Part shown: positions 9,634 through 18,489 of the stretch, piece by piece
Layout of the letters: every line of letters starts with the position of its first letter
Numbering within the stretch: the first letter of the stretch is position 1
From: Margaritifera margaritifera
Taxonomy: Eukaryota > Mollusca > Bivalvia > Unionida > Margaritiferidae
NCBI GenBank assembly: GCA_029931535.1
Contig: JAQPZY010000735.1
Span: 248,001 to 312,000, forward strand
Reading direction: 5' to 3'
DNA length: 64,000 nucleotides
Position numbers and translations under genes: made by a program
Notes under the pieces: generated by a model
Told to the model about the DNA's origin: nothing
What the model saw: the letters and a program-made list of their open reading frames with translations, nothing else
Databases searched by the model: none

Positions 9634-10170
9634 TCACTTTCTGTAATGTTTGTGTGGTTTCAATCGAAACACTGGAGTTTCCTTCTCACTGCTGTCTCTC
9701 TTGTGTTTCTTCTTCATAGGAATCCTGAATGTCACAGGAATCATGTCTTCCATTTTTTCTTCTTCTTCTTCTTCTTCATTCTCACTGTCTTCCATTCTTC
9801 TTACTCTCTTCTTACTTTTCTTGATGATATGTTCTTCTTCTTCTTCTAGGTTTGTTAATTTTTAATCCACTTCCTCCCTCTCCTCTTCTTCTTCTTGTTC
9901 TTCTTTCTTTTGTGGGCATTCCGAAGACCACTGTCCTGGTCCTTTACAATGATAGCAGATATCTTTCCCTTTATCTCTCTTTTGCTGTTGACGTTTGGGA
10001 CAATCTGGAGCCCAATGTCCTTTCTCTTGACAGATGTAACAAGTATCTTCACTTTTATCTCTATTGACAGAGGAGGAGTAGTCTTTACTCTTACTGTACG
10101 TAGTATACTTTCGAATCACTGTCTGTAAATCTCTCACCAAAAAAGCAATCAGTCTTTTTGACTCTTCCAT
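9634..10170 (-). pseudogene. Zinc-knuckle protein with an in-frame stop
   Basis: The frame starts at 10170 and reads 102 codons to a TAA at 9862-9864, then continues in the same frame, coding-like (acidic EEEEE stretches, then KKKHKRD and a basic end), to a TGA at 9634-9636: 178 codons around one stop. It has two CCHC-type knuckles: CYICQEKGHWAPDC is canonical, CYHCKGPGQWSSEC has glutamine for the ligand histidine. Such knuckles bind single-stranded nucleic acid. Options are a nonsense mutation, readthrough, a small intron ending in CCTAG, or two genes. It is divergent from polB with a shared promoter. Confidence 0.7.
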
Positions 10171-10229
10171 CTTTTTTCAGTAGCTTGAAAGTTCAATCAC
10201 CAAAAGAAGACTGATTCTGAAGGTAAGAA

Positions 10230-10267
10230 GCTCTCTTTTTATATACTCTTCTCTCTATATATAAAGG
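10230..10267. promoter_or_regulatory. Divergent TATA boxes for the zinc-knuckle gene and polB
   Basis: The minus strand has GAGTATATAAAAAG (10230-10245) ~65 nt from the ATG at 10170. The plus strand has TATATATAAAGG (10255-10266) ~45 nt from the ATG at 10310. Confidence 0.6.
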
Positions 10268-10309
10268 TACCTGGGTGAAAACTCAATCAGTTTCAAATCA
10301 GAGTTCAAG

Positions 10310-13300
10310 ATGAAAAGATCACGTCCAAACCATGATAAATCAGAACCAGAACAAGAACAAGCCAAGAAGCCACGGCGACGAAGGTATTCCGTGCCTCCTG
10401 AAACACCCTTAGAGGAATTACTGGCTCAAGTCCATGCCAGTGACTTTGAAGACGAAATGAGTGAACAACCTGAAACCCAAACTTCCAAATCACCACCCAA
10501 AACCAAAACCAAAACCACTACTACCAACACCAGAACCCCTGACCAAGAAAGTCCTACTACTACTACCGCTACCGTGGCTCCTGAAAATTACTATCGGATT
10601 CGAGAGACACAAAAAATCACTTCTCGAAAATTTAGGACCACAGCGTATACTCACACAGTACACTTCAAAGACTTCAAGTCCCAAGTACCTCCCGAGAAAG
10701 CTGCGCGGTTCATTAGCAATTTGTGGGAATCTGTCTTACAGAACTTGAAGCGGCAATGTGGAGCCAAAGAAGAGGATCGCTTGAGACTGGCCATCCATCA
10801 TGACCAATTGAAGAGTCCTGTTTGGATTGAATTTAGTACTCCGGCAGAATTAACGCCAGACAAAGTCATGTCTAAAATAGAACATGTACAACAATCCAAT
10901 GACAAGTTTACCATCACCGATGGAAAGGCTACACTCTACATGACCCACGTTTCTCCACCTCGAGGAAGTGGACGAAGTAGAAAACCGTTATTGGTAGACG
11001 ATCTTCGTACTACCAAACACAGTGTCGTCCAAATTAACAATACTGAAGATTCAATGTGTTTAGCTCGAGCTATCGTGGTGGGTCGTACCTTTGCTAACAA
11101 GAACGAGAGTAAAGAATGGAAAAAAGCCTGGAAAAACATTAAATATTCGCAAAGACCCCAACAACGAAAAGAGGCAGAACTCTTGTTGAAACAAGCAGGG
11201 ATCCCTAAAGAGACCGTGTGTGGCATTTCTCAAATGCAGCAACTTCAAGATGTTTTGGCTCCACATTATACGTTAAAAGTTCACCCTCAAGAAGTGCGCG
11301 GAGCTCTACTGTTTCGAGGCCCTGATTTTCCTGAGGGAAAATACATTCATCTTTATCACCATCAAGAACATTTTGATACCATTACCAGTATTACTGGATT
11401 TTTGGGATACTCTTACTTCTGTGAGAAATGTAACAAAGGGTGTAATAGTCGGGAGAAACACATTCGTTGTGGAGCAAGATGTCGGGGCTGTTTAGCTGAC
11501 CCACCATGCCTTCCTGAACCACAACAACATCACGTTTATTGTGAAACCTGTCGACGCCGTTTTGTCAGTCCTACTTGCTACCAACAGCATCGCAAGACCC
11601 AAGGTCAGCAACAAAAATGTGCTTGTGAGTTATTACAATCGTGTTCTACGTGTGGACAACTGATTCGTTCCAATGACTCCAAGAGACACGTTTGTGCTGG
11701 CAAGAAAAAATGTTCTATTTGTCATCAGATCGTCGATTTTGATCATCGATGTTTTATTCAAAAGTTTGACAAGACAGAGAAGAAAGAAATAAAGATGAAG
11801 AAAAACAAGAAACAAGTAGATTTCATCTTTTTTGATTTTGAATGTATGCAAGAAACAGGCACTCACATTCCTAATTTTTGTGTAGCCCATCGGGCTTGTG
11901 ATCAGTGCATTCAAGAATCGATTCATTTTCACTGTCCTCATTGTAGTAGGATTCCAGGAGGACGTGAAAAAATCTTTCGTGGAGTGAATACTTTGTCGGA
12001 GTTTGCTGAATGGGTTTTAGACCCTACCACCCACGACACTTGGAGCGAAGAAGACATTCATCGTTATGGAGATTGTCATCGGTATGCGACCGTCATAGCT
12101 CACAATTTTTCGGGATACGATGGACAGTTTTTACTTAATTATTATTTGAACCATGGAACCGAACGTCCTGAAGTCACCATGAACGGAAAAAAGCTCATTT
12201 ACATGAAAGTAGGACAAGTTCAATTCAAAGATTCGATGAGTTATTTAGCCATGCCTTTGAGTCGCATGCCAAAAACGTTCGGCATGACAGAAATGGACAA
12301 AGGTTACTTTCCTCACTTCTTTAACACGGAAGCTAATCAACAGGCCGTCCTACCTCATTTACCTGACCTTCATGATTATGACCCCGACGGAATGCGACCC
12401 GAACAGCGAGAAGCTCTTCACGCTTGGTACCGTGTTCACCAGAACGATCCCTTTGACTTTCAAGAGGAGATGCTCAAATATTGTCGATCGGATGTAGATA
12501 TTTTAAGGCGTTGTTGTGGAAAATTTCGAGAGTTATTTCTCGATAGTGCAGAGGTCGATCCTTTGAAAGATGCAGCCACCTTACCTAAAGCCTGTTCCTT
12601 AGTCTACAGACAAAATTTCATGCCCGAAAACCAACTGGCCATCATTGACTCCAACACGGGGGTTTTTGCTAGTCGTCAATATTCGGTCAAAGCTTTACGT
12701 TGGCTTCATTACTTATGTCAAAAAGAAGACAAATGGATACAACATGCTAGAAACGGAGGAGGAGAAAAAAAGATTGGAGGTTATTCCGTGGATGGTTGGG
12801 ATTTAGAAAACCCGCACATAGTGTACGAGTTTCAGGGATGTTTGTTTCACGGATGCCCTACTTGTTATCCTAACCGAGACATGAAAAACCCTTATTCAGA
12901 TTCTACCATGGATCAGTTATATGAACAGACTTGTCAACGACGACTTCAGTTAGAAAGTCAAGGTTACGAAGTGGTAGAAATGTGGGAACACGAGTACGAT
13001 CGACGTTTGAAAATCGATCCTGAATTTAAAACCATTACTCAAAGTTACGATGCGGCCGACATCGAACCTTTAGATCCACGTCACAGTTTACTTGGAGGAC
13101 GAACCAATGCCACTCGTTTACTGTACGACGTGAACGAATCCCAAGGAGAAGAAATCAAATACATTGACGTGTGTTCTTTGTATCCTTGGGTGTGTAAATA
13201 TTCTCGTTTTCCCACTGGACACCCTGAAATTTTAACAGAGCACATTGACGTTAAACACATTCGTCAATACGAAGGATTGATCAAATGTAAAGTTTTACCT

Positions 13301-14494
13301 CCCACAAACTTGTTTCATCCAATCTTACCTTGCCATTGTCAAGGAAAATTGACGTTTCCTTTATGTCGGACGTGTGCCGAAACGTGTAACCAAGATCATC
13401 CCTGTCACCACACGGAGGAAGAACGGTCAATGATAGGAACGTGGGTCAGTGCCGAATTGTTTCGGGCATTGGATCGTGGATACCGTTTATTGAATGTGTA
13501 TGAAATTTGGCACTTTCCAATTACAGCCCAATACCAAAAGGACGACGCTACTAATCATCCAGGCATTTTTTCGGGGTACGTGAACCAATTTCTCAAACTG
13601 AAACAAGAAGCTAGTGGTTATCCTTCGTGGTGTCAAACTCCCGAAGACAAAGTTCGATTCAAAGAAGAATACCGTGACATCGAAGGAATCACTTTAGAAG
13701 ATGTAGAAAAAAATGAAGGAAAAAGATCGTTTGCTAAAGTGATGTTGAATTGTTTGTGGGGAAAAATGGCTCAACGTACGATCTTACCCAAAACGGAATA
13801 CGTGGACGATCCTTATCGTTACTTTAAACTGGTGGACGACAAAAGTATTCTAGTTAAGCACGTTGAAATCGTCCGTGAGGATTTGATCATTGTTAATTTT
13901 GAAGATGAACCCAAGTTTGTTAAACCTGACAAGTTTAGTAACGTAGTCATTGCCGCCTACGTGACTGCTCATGCTCGTTTGAAATTGTATGACGAAGCAT
14001 TAGAAGTCTTGGGAGATCGTGTTCTGTATTTTGATACTGACAGTTGCATTTACATTCATCGTCCCGGTTGCCCCCACCCTACCATTCAAGGAGATCGTTT
14101 AGGAGCCTGGACAGACGAGCACCCTCAAGATACCATCCTGAGTTTTGCTAGCGGTGGCCCTAAAAATTATGGGTACCGATACCGAGACCCTCAAGGTCAA
14201 CTTCACACCTCCTGTAAAGTCAAAAGATTGACTCTGAACTATCGAACTAACCAAGTCGTGAACTTTGAGGTTTTAAAAAATGCTCTGCTGTCTGGACAAG
14301 TGAAAGATTTTCAAGTAGCCACGTTAGAACCTCACAAGATTGTTCGCCTACCAAATCATAAAATCGTGACTCGACCTGTTCAAAAAGTGTATCGCATCGT
14401 GTACCAAAAAAGAGTGAGACTTCCAGATCACACCACTTTACCTTACGGACACGCCGATTTGGAGAAGTATAAAAAAAGGAAACCCTCCTCTTGA
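10310..14494 (+). CDS. polB: Protein-primed family B DNA polymerase with OTU-like domain
   Basis: 1394 aa, full length and uninterrupted. A charged N-terminal region is followed by an OTU-like cysteine protease signature (DSMCLARA at ~246, downstream histidine in QEHFDT at ~352) and a cysteine/histidine-rich zinc region (~367-484). Exonuclease motifs are FDFEC (~510), HNFSGYDGQF (~598) and YCRSDVDIL (~723). Polymerase motifs are DVCSLYP (A, ~952), KVMLNCLWGK (B, ~1142) and YFDTDS (C, ~1240). All catalytic acids are present, so proofreading and synthesis look intact. The family replicates linear DNA from a terminal protein. It is followed after 21 nt by a BIR gene. Confidence 0.97.
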   Translation: MKRSRPNHDKSEPEQEQAKKPRRRRYSVPPETPLEELLAQVHASDFEDEMSEQPETQTSKSPPKTKTKTTTTNTRTPDQESPTTTTATVAPENYYRIRETQKITSRKFRTTAYTHTVHFKDFKSQVPPEKAARFISNLWESVLQNLKRQCGAKEEDRLRLAIHHDQLKSPVWIEFSTPAELTPDKVMSKIEHVQQSNDKFTITDGKATLYMTHVSPPRGSGRSRKPLLVDDLRTTKHSVVQINNTEDSMCLARAIVVGRTFANKNESKEWKKAWKNIKYSQRPQQRKEAELLLKQAGIPKETVCGISQMQQLQDVLAPHYTLKVHPQEVRGALLFRGPDFPEGKYIHLYHHQEHFDTITSITGFLGYSYFCEKCNKGCNSREKHIRCGARCRGCLADPPCLPEPQQHHVYCETCRRRFVSPTCYQQHRKTQGQQQKCACELLQSCSTCGQLIRSNDSKRHVCAGKKKCSICHQIVDFDHRCFIQKFDKTEKKEIKMKKNKKQVDFIFFDFECMQETGTHIPNFCVAHRACDQCIQESIHFHCPHCSRIPGGREKIFRGVNTLSEFAEWVLDPTTHDTWSEEDIHRYGDCHRYATVIAHNFSGYDGQFLLNYYLNHGTERPEVTMNGKKLIYMKVGQVQFKDSMSYLAMPLSRMPKTFGMTEMDKGYFPHFFNTEANQQAVLPHLPDLHDYDPDGMRPEQREALHAWYRVHQNDPFDFQEEMLKYCRSDVDILRRCCGKFRELFLDSAEVDPLKDAATLPKACSLVYRQNFMPENQLAIIDSNTGVFASRQYSVKALRWLHYLCQKEDKWIQHARNGGGEKKIGGYSVDGWDLENPHIVYEFQGCLFHGCPTCYPNRDMKNPYSDSTMDQLYEQTCQRRLQLESQGYEVVEMWEHEYDRRLKIDPEFKTITQSYDAADIEPLDPRHSLLGGRTNATRLLYDVNESQGEEIKYIDVCSLYPWVCKYSRFPTGHPEILTEHIDVKHIRQYEGLIKCKVLPPTNLFHPILPCHCQGKLTFPLCRTCAETCNQDHPCHHTEEERSMIGTWVSAELFRALDRGYRLLNVYEIWHFPITAQYQKDDATNHPGIFSGYVNQFLKLKQEASGYPSWCQTPEDKVRFKEEYRDIEGITLEDVEKNEGKRSFAKVMLNCLWGKMAQRTILPKTEYVDDPYRYFKLVDDKSILVKHVEIVREDLIIVNFEDEPKFVKPDKFSNVVIAAYVTAHARLKLYDEALEVLGDRVLYFDTDSCIYIHRPGCPHPTIQGDRLGAWTDEHPQDTILSFASGGPKNYGYRYRDPQGQLHTSCKVKRLTLNYRTNQVVNFEVLKNALLSGQVKDFQVATLEPHKIVRLPNHKIVTRPVQKVYRIVYQKRVRLPDHTTLPYGHADLEKYKKRKPSS

Positions 14495-14514
14495 AAAAAA
14501 AAAAAAAAAAAAAA
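14495..14514 (+). promoter_or_regulatory. Poly(A) leader (A20) before BIR gene 1
   Basis: The 21 nt between the polB stop and the next ATG are 20 A and one G. Other A-rich leaders precede start codons at 15258, 20289, 23230, 23823, 24717 and 25716. The role is unknown. Confidence 0.5.
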
Positions 14515-14515
14515 G

Positions 14516-14788
14516 ATGACTTCAACATGGGTCTTGCCTGACTATGCTAATTGTACCAGTCGATTGAAGACGTTTAAAAAATGGCCTAAAGGGGATCGAT
14601 TACCCACAGCCATCTCTTTAGCCAGAGCAGGATTTGTCTACTTTGAACAGGGAAGTTTAGTGAAATGTTTTAGTTGTGGTGCAAGCATTCGCATGAGTCC
14701 TAAAGATTCAGCTATTGTGGGACATACCAGATGGTCACCAAACTGTACTTATCTTTCTTTGGCGTTTCCACGGATCACATTGCAATAA
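14516..14788 (+). CDS. BIR-domain protein 1 (IAP-type)
   Basis: 90 aa, a single BIR domain. Visible landmarks are SRLKTFKKWP, LARAGFVYF, CFSCG, then the ligand histidine and cysteine in GHTRWSPNC, giving the CCHC zinc set. The conserved tryptophan after the CxxC is replaced (IRMSPKD). No RING follows, so it is BIR-only. BIR proteins of the IAP family bind caspases or IAP antagonists and are carried by several large DNA viruses. An anti-apoptotic role in the host is inference from the family. It is the first of three tandem BIR genes. Confidence 0.9.
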   Translation: MTSTWVLPDYANCTSRLKTFKKWPKGDRLPTAISLARAGFVYFEQGSLVKCFSCGASIRMSPKDSAIVGHTRWSPNCTYLSLAFPRITLQ

Positions 14789-14804
14789 GACAACACCAAA
14801 AGAG

Positions 14805-15257
14805 ATGACTTCAACAACAACAACAACAACAACAACAACATGGGCTTTGCCTGACTATGGTGAGTGTGGCAGTCGCTTGAAAACGTTCAAAAATTGGCCA
14901 AAACACATGCCTGACTATTGTTATTGTCCTCATCGATGGAGCACAAAAAAACTTAGGAACAATGGATTACCTACTTCCTACGCTTTAGCCAGAGCAGGCT
15001 TTGTTTACTTTGGACAGGGAACACAAGTTCAGTGTTTTAGTTGTGGTGTCACTATTCGTATGGATTGTAAGAAGTCCGCTCTCCTGGAACATACCAGATG
15101 GTCACCAAACTGTGCTTACCTTTCTTTGGCGTTTCCACCGATCACATTACAATACTTTTCGGATGGTACAGTCGACAGGTATAAAAAAGGAACCCCTTCC
15201 AAGCCTAACCTTCATTCTGACTTTTCACGTGAACCGAGCAAGAAGAAAAAAAAATAG
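14805..15257 (+). CDS. BIR-domain protein 2 (IAP-type, with insertion)
   Basis: 150 aa. A threonine run from an ACA microsatellite follows the start. The BIR has SRLKTFKNWP, then a ~25-residue cysteine-containing insertion (PDYCYCPHRW) before LARAGFVYF, CFSCG and EHTRWSPNC. As in copy 1 the tryptophan after CxxC is missing (IRMDC). The basic lysine-rich tail is unique to this copy. High similarity to copy 1 on both sides of the insertion shows recent tandem duplication. The TAG stop is directly abutted by the next ATG. Confidence 0.9.
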   Translation: MTSTTTTTTTTTWALPDYGECGSRLKTFKNWPKHMPDYCYCPHRWSTKKLRNNGLPTSYALARAGFVYFGQGTQVQCFSCGVTIRMDCKKSALLEHTRWSPNCAYLSLAFPPITLQYFSDGTVDRYKKGTPSKPNLHSDFSREPSKKKKK

Positions 15258-15770
15258 ATGAGTATTTTTTCCAGTTTTGAGGAATTTGAGTGCGATGCGG
15301 AACCATGCCATGACGAGACCGATACCGTACGTTGTGACATCGTGGATTCAGTCACTCACCGGCGATCCAACTCTAAAGAGGCAGTACGCCCTTTTTGCTT
15401 CAGTGGAAATACTAAAGGAACTGGTATTGACGTTAATGACAACAAGGTGAATGTGGGTCCCTATTTGCATATCAGAATACCTGTGACTTTACTTGGTTAT
15501 TCCAAGTATGAAAGTCGACTCGAGTCATTCAAAGACAAGTGGCCAAAATTTCTAGAACGACCTAAACCGGAAGGTTTAGCTAGATCTGGATTTAAATACA
15601 CGGGAGAAGGAGATAAAGTTCAATGTTTTAGTTGCGGTGTGGAACTTCGCCATTGGGAGCCTACCGAATCAGCTTACATTGAACATGCCAGATGGTCTCC
15701 GCACTGTCACTTCTTACCTTTAGTGGCTTTAGAACAGTACGGGTACGATGAGCCAGATAACAAGAAGTAA
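15258..15770 (+). CDS. BIR-domain protein 3 (IAP-type)
   Basis: 170 aa. A ~95-residue N-terminal region of unknown nature precedes a canonical BIR: SRLESFKDKWP, LARSGFKYTG, CFSCGVELRHW (tryptophan present) and EHARWSPHC. It therefore resembles cellular BIRs more than copies 1 and 2 do. No RING or CARD is seen. It starts immediately after the previous stop (TAGATG), preceded by an A-rich end. It could be the parental copy of the cluster. Confidence 0.9.
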   Translation: MSIFSSFEEFECDAEPCHDETDTVRCDIVDSVTHRRSNSKEAVRPFCFSGNTKGTGIDVNDNKVNVGPYLHIRIPVTLLGYSKYESRLESFKDKWPKFLERPKPEGLARSGFKYTGEGDKVQCFSCGVELRHWEPTESAYIEHARWSPHCHFLPLVALEQYGYDEPDNKK

Positions 15771-15774
15771 TACA

Positions 15775-16845
15775 ATGGAGGAGAAGAATACTTATTCTTT
15801 AGATGAACTTATTTGTGGTTTACCTTTAGAGATTCAAGATCGTATTTTTCAGTATATTCCTACCTTAGAAGATCGTATTCGTGGATTACCTTTGGAGCTA
15901 CGAGAACGGATTTACCAAGAATTTGTTCACATTCAACTGAAATGTAAGAAAGAGTTACATCCTTTACGACAGACTTGTTGTAACCAATGGTATTTGAAGG
16001 TAATAAGACATTTGATTGCTAAGAAGATATTCAAATGGTCAGACATTGATGAAGAAGTACATCACCAATTTAAGAAATTGGTAGGGGCTACCTACAATGT
16101 AGCAGTGGAATATAGAATTCCATGGAAGGATGTGAAGGAAAAAAATGTGACTAACATAGACGAATACCAAAAACTGTTAGAAGAACTGTCTCCTGAAGAC
16201 AAATCACCTTTTCATGTTTTGAAATTAGATAGGATAATCACTGAAACTGGTGTTGGATCATATTCATATCCTTTACCTACCGATTCCGTTTGGTTGGTGT
16301 GTGAGTATTTTGTCACCAAGAAACCTACTCTACAAGATCGCATTCGTGACTTGCCTTCAAAGTTGCAAAAACGGATTTACGATGAGTTGGTTCAGATTCA
16401 AGTGAAACGTAAACTTCAAGTGATTCCTCGATTTCAAGGCTATGGCTACTTTCGTCGCATCAGAAAATTGATTCTGAACAACGACTATCACCAGTATCGT
16501 GAAGAATACAAAAGAGAAGTATTTCTTTCCAAATCGGAAACTTTACCCAAGTACATTAGTGTCATGCCTTTGAATGTGCGCGAAAAGATTTACCGAGAGT
16601 TTGTGAAATTACAAGTGAAACGTAAACTCAAAGTCATTTCTCGATTTTTACACTATACCCTCTTTCAAGGGCATAGAAGAATGGTCATGGGAAACGTCTA
16701 TCACAACTTCTATCCTGAAGGAGACTGTCTCAAAAGGTACCAACCTTGGGAGCCTGGCTATAAAAACATGCCACCCAAGATACCAACCTTAGCCATCGAC
16801 CCCTATAAAGAGGAGGCGGCACGTCTCAAATCACTTTACTCGTGA
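15775..16845 (+). CDS. F-box-like LP-repeat protein
   Basis: About 356 aa, starting at the ATG four bases after the preceding stop (an upstream in-frame ATG at 15748 overlaps BIR gene 3 and is less likely). It contains four copies of an F-box/PRANC-like helix pattern: ICGLPLEIQDRIF, IRGLPLELRERIY, IRDLPSKLQKRIY and VMPLNVREKIY; the last three are each followed by a (V/I)QxK(R/C)K basic segment. Between the second and third is an IPWK-D..EY.KLLEEL module that recurs at 17182. F-box and PRANC proteins recruit Skp1/cullin ligases, so ubiquitin hijack is possible; that is inference. No known full-length family recognised. Confidence 0.75.
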   Translation: MEEKNTYSLDELICGLPLEIQDRIFQYIPTLEDRIRGLPLELRERIYQEFVHIQLKCKKELHPLRQTCCNQWYLKVIRHLIAKKIFKWSDIDEEVHHQFKKLVGATYNVAVEYRIPWKDVKEKNVTNIDEYQKLLEELSPEDKSPFHVLKLDRIITETGVGSYSYPLPTDSVWLVCEYFVTKKPTLQDRIRDLPSKLQKRIYDELVQIQVKRKLQVIPRFQGYGYFRRIRKLILNNDYHQYREEYKREVFLSKSETLPKYISVMPLNVREKIYREFVKLQVKRKLKVISRFLHYTLFQGHRRMVMGNVYHNFYPEGDCLKRYQPWEPGYKNMPPKIPTLAIDPYKEEAARLKSLYS

Positions 16846-16872
16846 AACGGATTCTGTGGAAGGAAGTCAAAC

Positions 16873-17136
16873 ATGAGCCTTCATGCTTTATCGGTACATG
16901 AAAGAGAAATTATACTCAAAGTGTTGAAAGTGGTAATGAACATTCCAAGTGGGGAAGAAGACATTAGAACAAATTTAACTTGCCTTGACACGTTTGAAGA
17001 AGTGTGTCTTGTTAGTTGGATGTACCAACAACTTAATAAAGGTTGGAAAGATGTACGTGACTGGAAAAGTGTTGGCTTCAATGCTTGGCTAGAAGAAGTA
17101 CCACAGTTTGCCAAAGATCTAGCCCGTCACCACTAA
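16873..17136 (+). CDS. VHER-module protein, copy 1, unknown
   Basis: 87 aa, not recognised. Pattern: LSVHEREI ... VLKVVM ... EEDIR ... F(E/Q)EVC ... WKDVR-x-W-x2-(V/L)GF ... W-L-(E/Q)EV-x-QF-x-KDLA. A second copy lies at 17456-17770, so the [IPWK module + VHER module] unit has been duplicated in tandem. Predicted all-helical and soluble. Confidence 0.65.
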   Translation: MSLHALSVHEREIILKVLKVVMNIPSGEEDIRTNLTCLDTFEEVCLVSWMYQQLNKGWKDVRDWKSVGFNAWLEEVPQFAKDLARHH

Positions 17137-17181
17137 GTGTCTAGTATTGTTTTGACACAGCCTGACTATAAAAGAGTGGGT

Positions 17182-17505
17182 ATGCCTAAACTCTACACAC
17201 CAGTTGTGAAACTGATTCCGTGGAAGGAAATCATAGATAAAATTCAGACCTTAGAGGAATATAAAAAAGTGATACAAGAACTGTGTCCATTGAATTTTGG
17301 ACGTTATGTGGTATGTGTCATAGTGACTTCTTATCTTGGAATTCGTTTTCCAGGACATTCGTTGTGGACTATTTTTGAGAACAAGTGTTTGCCTTGGATT
17401 CTTTTGAATGATCCGTGGTTGTTTTGGACTCAATTGTTGAGTTTCAAAAAACAATATGACCGTGTGTTCTTCTTCTTCGGACTTAGTAGAAGAAGAAGAC
17501 TATAA
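17182..17505 (+). CDS. IPWK-module protein, copy 2, probably partial
   Basis: 107 aa from the first ATG. The frame opens at 17137, after the previous stop, without an ATG, so the start is uncertain. KLIPWKEI...EEYKKVIQEL...FPGHSLWTIFENK parallels the central module of the protein at 15775 (IPWKDV...DEYQKLLEEL...LPTDSVWLVCE). The F-box-like repeats before it are absent, suggesting a truncated duplicate. Its end overlaps the next gene by 50 nt, with a degraded FFFF...RRRR tail. It may be a pseudogene. Confidence 0.45.
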   Translation: MPKLYTPVVKLIPWKEIIDKIQTLEEYKKVIQELCPLNFGRYVVCVIVTSYLGIRFPGHSLWTIFENKCLPWILLNDPWLFWTQLLSFKKQYDRVFFFFGLSRRRRL

Positions 17506-17770
17506 AAACTTGATTTTATCAGTCCACGAAAGACAAATTGTACGTATAGCGTTGAGAGTGGTGATGAAAATTAGTGACGAACTTCCATGTGAAGAAGACA
17601 TTCGTCACACTTTATCTGTGCATAAAACATTTCAAGAAGTGTGTACTGCTAGTGAGTTACACCAACAACTTTTCAATTGGAAAGATGTACGCACCTGGAG
17701 AAACCTTGGTTTCCAATATTGGTTACAAGAAGTGGCCCAGTTCAGCAAAGATTTGGCCACTTGTTCATAA
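17456..17770 (+). CDS. VHER-module protein, copy 2, unknown
   Basis: 104 aa, paralogous to 16873-17136 through LSVHERQI, VVMK, EEDIRHTLS, FQEVC, WKDVRTW and QFSKDLA. A coding-like stretch continues in another frame from ~17771 to 17981 (WEPRWETLKEEKEEE, then PPPPLP and a basic end), so the original protein may have been longer, with a frameshift near the stop. Confidence 0.6.
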   Translation: MTVCSSSSDLVEEEDYKNLILSVHERQIVRIALRVVMKISDELPCEEDIRHTLSVHKTFQEVCTASELHQQLFNWKDVRTWRNLGFQYWLQEVAQFSKDLATCS

Positions 17771-18026
17771 GGTTCTAAAAGTGAAAAAATGGGAACCTCG
17801 ATGGGAAACCCTAAAAGAAGAAAAAGAAGAAGAAGTACCTGACACCACTACCACCACTGTGGTTCCAATACCTCTTGAGGAGGAACACCACCCTTCTTTA
17901 CCACCACCACCGCTGCCGTCGAGGATTCAAAAAAACAAAAGACGAGCAGAAGAATGTCACCACAAACAGTGTCTTTCATGACTAGGACACGAAACAATTG
18001 TTGTACATTGACGTGTTTACAGTTTG

Positions 18027-18104
18027 ATGGTTTTAGTAGGAGCCTTCATTGTGTACCTGATGATTTTACTTGCCTATTTTCTTACTCGTACTGTAAAAGA
18101 TTGA
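18027..18104 (+). CDS. Possible 25-aa single-pass membrane peptide
   Basis: ATG at 18027 opens MVLVGAFIVYLMILLAYFLT followed by RTVKD and a stop: one perfect hydrophobic segment with a basic end. It lies in a gap of ~240 nt with no other gene. An overlapping 53-codon cysteine-rich frame (17954-18115) is an alternative. Low confidence because of its size. Confidence 0.3.
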   Translation: MVLVGAFIVYLMILLAYFLTRTVKD

Positions 18105-18222
18105 ATGACTTGTAAAAAATGTTTTTTTTTTGTTTTTTTTTTTTTAAAAATAAACGTGTATGAAAATGTATAAAATGCCTTGGGTTTTTTGTCTTCTTCT
18201 CAAAAATCTTCTTACCTCAGTC

Positions 18223-18489
18223 ATGGCTACATCTTCTTCTGCCTCGTCTACTTCCTCCTCCTCTTCTGTGGTGAAAGTGATTGACGAAAAGTTAGATCGT
18301 CAAAGTTGGAATGCTTTGTATCTGCGCCATCCATTTAACATGTTGATTGCTGGACCAAGTGGTTCAGGCAAAACCGAATTTGTCAAACGATTGATCGAAC
18401 ACAAAACTGATTTGTTTGATCGTCCACCTCAACGTATCGTGTGGCTGATCCAAGAATCGATTCACGGACTAAAAAACAAATCATTTTAA
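18223..18489 (+). pseudogene. FtsK/HerA-type packaging ATPase, truncated after Walker A
   Basis: An upstream in-frame ATG exists at 18160, but MATSSS at 18223 is the likelier start. A serine-rich leader is followed by RHPFNMLIAGPSGSGKTEF, an excellent Walker A, and RIVWLIQE. The frame ends ~30 residues later. Walker B and the rest of the ~200-250 aa fold are missing. The sequence changes abruptly near 18470 into a different lysine-rich gene, which points to an internal deletion. Without Walker B it cannot drive genome packaging. Confidence 0.85.

Noticed and set aside
17137..17181. Extension of the IPWK copy-2 gene to 17137
   Set aside because: It would need a GTG start, which is unlikely in a eukaryotic context; the first ATG is used instead.
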